Part shown: piece by piece, positions 63,302 to 64,000 of the stretch
Position numbering within the stretch: the first letter of the stretch is position 1
Layout of the letters: every line of letters begins with the position of its first letter
DNA from: UBA1413 sp037447215
GTDB taxonomy: Bacteria > Bacteroidota > Bacteroidia > Bacteroidales > Prolixibacteraceae
Length of the DNA stretch: 64,000 nucleotides
Direction: 5' to 3'
Assembly: GCA_037447215.1 (NCBI GenBank)
Contig: JBBIHB010000013.1
Coordinates: forward strand, 1-64,000
Notes under the pieces: model-generated
Database searches by the model: none
Seen by the model: the letters and a program-made list of their open reading frames with translations, nothing else
What the model was told of the DNA's origin: nothing
Position numbers and translations under genes: made by a program

Positions 63302-64000
63302 ATGTTGACAAAGATTGTCGAAGCAAGAATTGAGGAACGTGGCAGCCATCTGGAAGATGTAATCCAACAGATAGGTTATTTCAAAAAGGGATTTCCTTAT
63401 CTTCAGGTGGTAGAAGCTGCTACCCCCGGAAATGGGATATTATGTGTTGCTGACTCAGAGATTGAAAAATATATCGGGGAATTTGAAAATGCACTGACCA
63501 AAGGTTTATCAGTCCTGAAATTTGTACCGGCATCGGGGGCTGCAAGCCGTATGTTCAAAGCACTGTTTTCATCTCTCGATGAGCTTAAGGCCGGTGCCTC
63601 CGAAGAAGATGTTTTACTGAAAGACAAGGATACCCGCGGTTTTTTCTGGAATATTACTCGTTTTGCATTTTATGATGATTTAATATCAGCCCTTGAAAAC
63701 CATAACCTGGAGCCCTCATTGGTAAATTATCTCGAATCTTTGCTTACTGAAAAAGGCTTAGGGTATGGAAACCTTCCCAAAGGCCTTCTGAAGTTTCATA
63801 AATATGGTGAAAATAGCCGTACACCATTTGAAGAGCATCTGGTTGAAGGCGCAAATTACGCTTGTGATAATGGGAATGTGGTGAGGCTGCATTTTACTGT
63901 TTCTCCTGAGCACGAAAGTGCATTCACCAGACTGTTGAGAAATGTAGGTCCTCTTTATGAGCAAAACTATGGGGTAACCTTCGAGGTTGGTTTCAGTAAG
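63302..64000 (+). CDS. DUF4301 family protein, cut by the window end
   Basis: The first 233 codons are open from ATG 63302 to the last base. The DUF4301 family signature is clear: KFVPASGAASRMFKAL near residue 77, LPKGLLKFHKYGENSRTPFEEHLVEGA near 157-183, and HFTVSPEHESAF. The domain has a nucleotidyltransferase-like look but the reaction is unknown. The C-terminal part lies outside the window. Confidence 0.88.
   Translation, partial: MLTKIVEARIEERGSHLEDVIQQIGYFKKGFPYLQVVEAATPGNGILCVADSEIEKYIGEFENALTKGLSVLKFVPASGAASRMFKALFSSLDELKAGASEEDVLLKDKDTRGFFWNITRFAFYDDLISALENHNLEPSLVNYLESLLTEKGLGYGNLPKGLLKFHKYGENSRTPFEEHLVEGANYACDNGNVVRLHFTVSPEHESAFTRLLRNVGPLYEQNYGVTFEVGFSK

Overview
The window looks like a chromosomal segment of a Bacteroidota bacterium, most likely from the order Bacteroidales or close to it. 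Support comes from lineage-typical families: a DUF5916 outer-membrane protein with an N-terminal CBM9-like domain, DUF4301, DUF4861, a secreted protease with a C-terminal type IX secretion (T9SS) sorting domain, 800-residue FtsX/MacB-type permeases ending in RNPVE(A/S)LRYE, a glycine-rich RRM protein and KduI/SDR uronate enzymes. Recurrent TAnnTTTG promoter boxes and weak Shine-Dalgarno signals agree. A run of ten N splits one gene (15338-15347), so this is a scaffolded draft, possibly a metagenome bin. No rRNA, tRNA, IS element, phage gene or CRISPR array was recognised.

Layout. 0.1-6.7 kb: proton-translocating transhydrogenase (pntAA-AB-B), PhoH ATPase, purC, a thioredoxin-like protein and a ProC-like oxidoreductase. 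6.7-10.7 kb (minus): MATE exporter and DUF5916 protein. 10.9-14.5 kb: three-gene biotin-dependent acyl-CoA carboxylase operon. 14.6-18.7 kb: GH3 lipoprotein (gap-split) and C69 dipeptidase. 18.8-31.1 kb: a sigma-54-type response regulator/histidine kinase pair divergent from a TolC / adaptor / ABC ATPase / two-permease efflux operon. Two small accessory genes lying inside this operon (four-helix-bundle and GxxExxY families) are both dead. 31.3-33.8 kb: a small basic protein, an FRG-domain protein, PPK2 and a stand-alone CBM48 protein.

33.9-43.1 kb is a carbohydrate locus: GH78 rhamnosidase with an NCS1 permease and a translationally coupled 58-residue membrane protein, a cyclase-family hydrolase, a decayed DUF4861 gene, the uronate genes kduD-like and kduI, and a divergent LacI regulator. 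A 14-bp palindrome in the kduI/lacI gap supplies the -33 box of both divergent promoters. 43.2-53.4 kb: thioredoxin-like lipid- or envelope-associated protein, glycosyltransferase, an ECF sigma / anti-sigma-like / DUF4097 set, and a protease-FecB-FecC-FecE operon. 53.7-64 kb: ThuA protein, RRM protein, a broken small outer-membrane-like gene, RsmF-type methyltransferase, SDR, a decayed GH97 glycosidase, RluA-type pseudouridine synthase, a glutamine synthetase, a radical SAM protein and a DUF4301 gene cut by the window end.

Two themes stand out. First, regulatory architecture is readable at two divergent intergenic regions (21.5-21.65 kb and 42.0-42.1 kb). Second, there are five independent pseudogenes, three of them in carbohydrate or envelope functions, which suggests recent loss of some glycan-degrading capacity. 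I did not find a clearly undescribed multi-gene system; the best leads are the two regulatory regions, the NCS1/58-aa/GH78 operon and the protease-plus-siderophore-type ABC operon.
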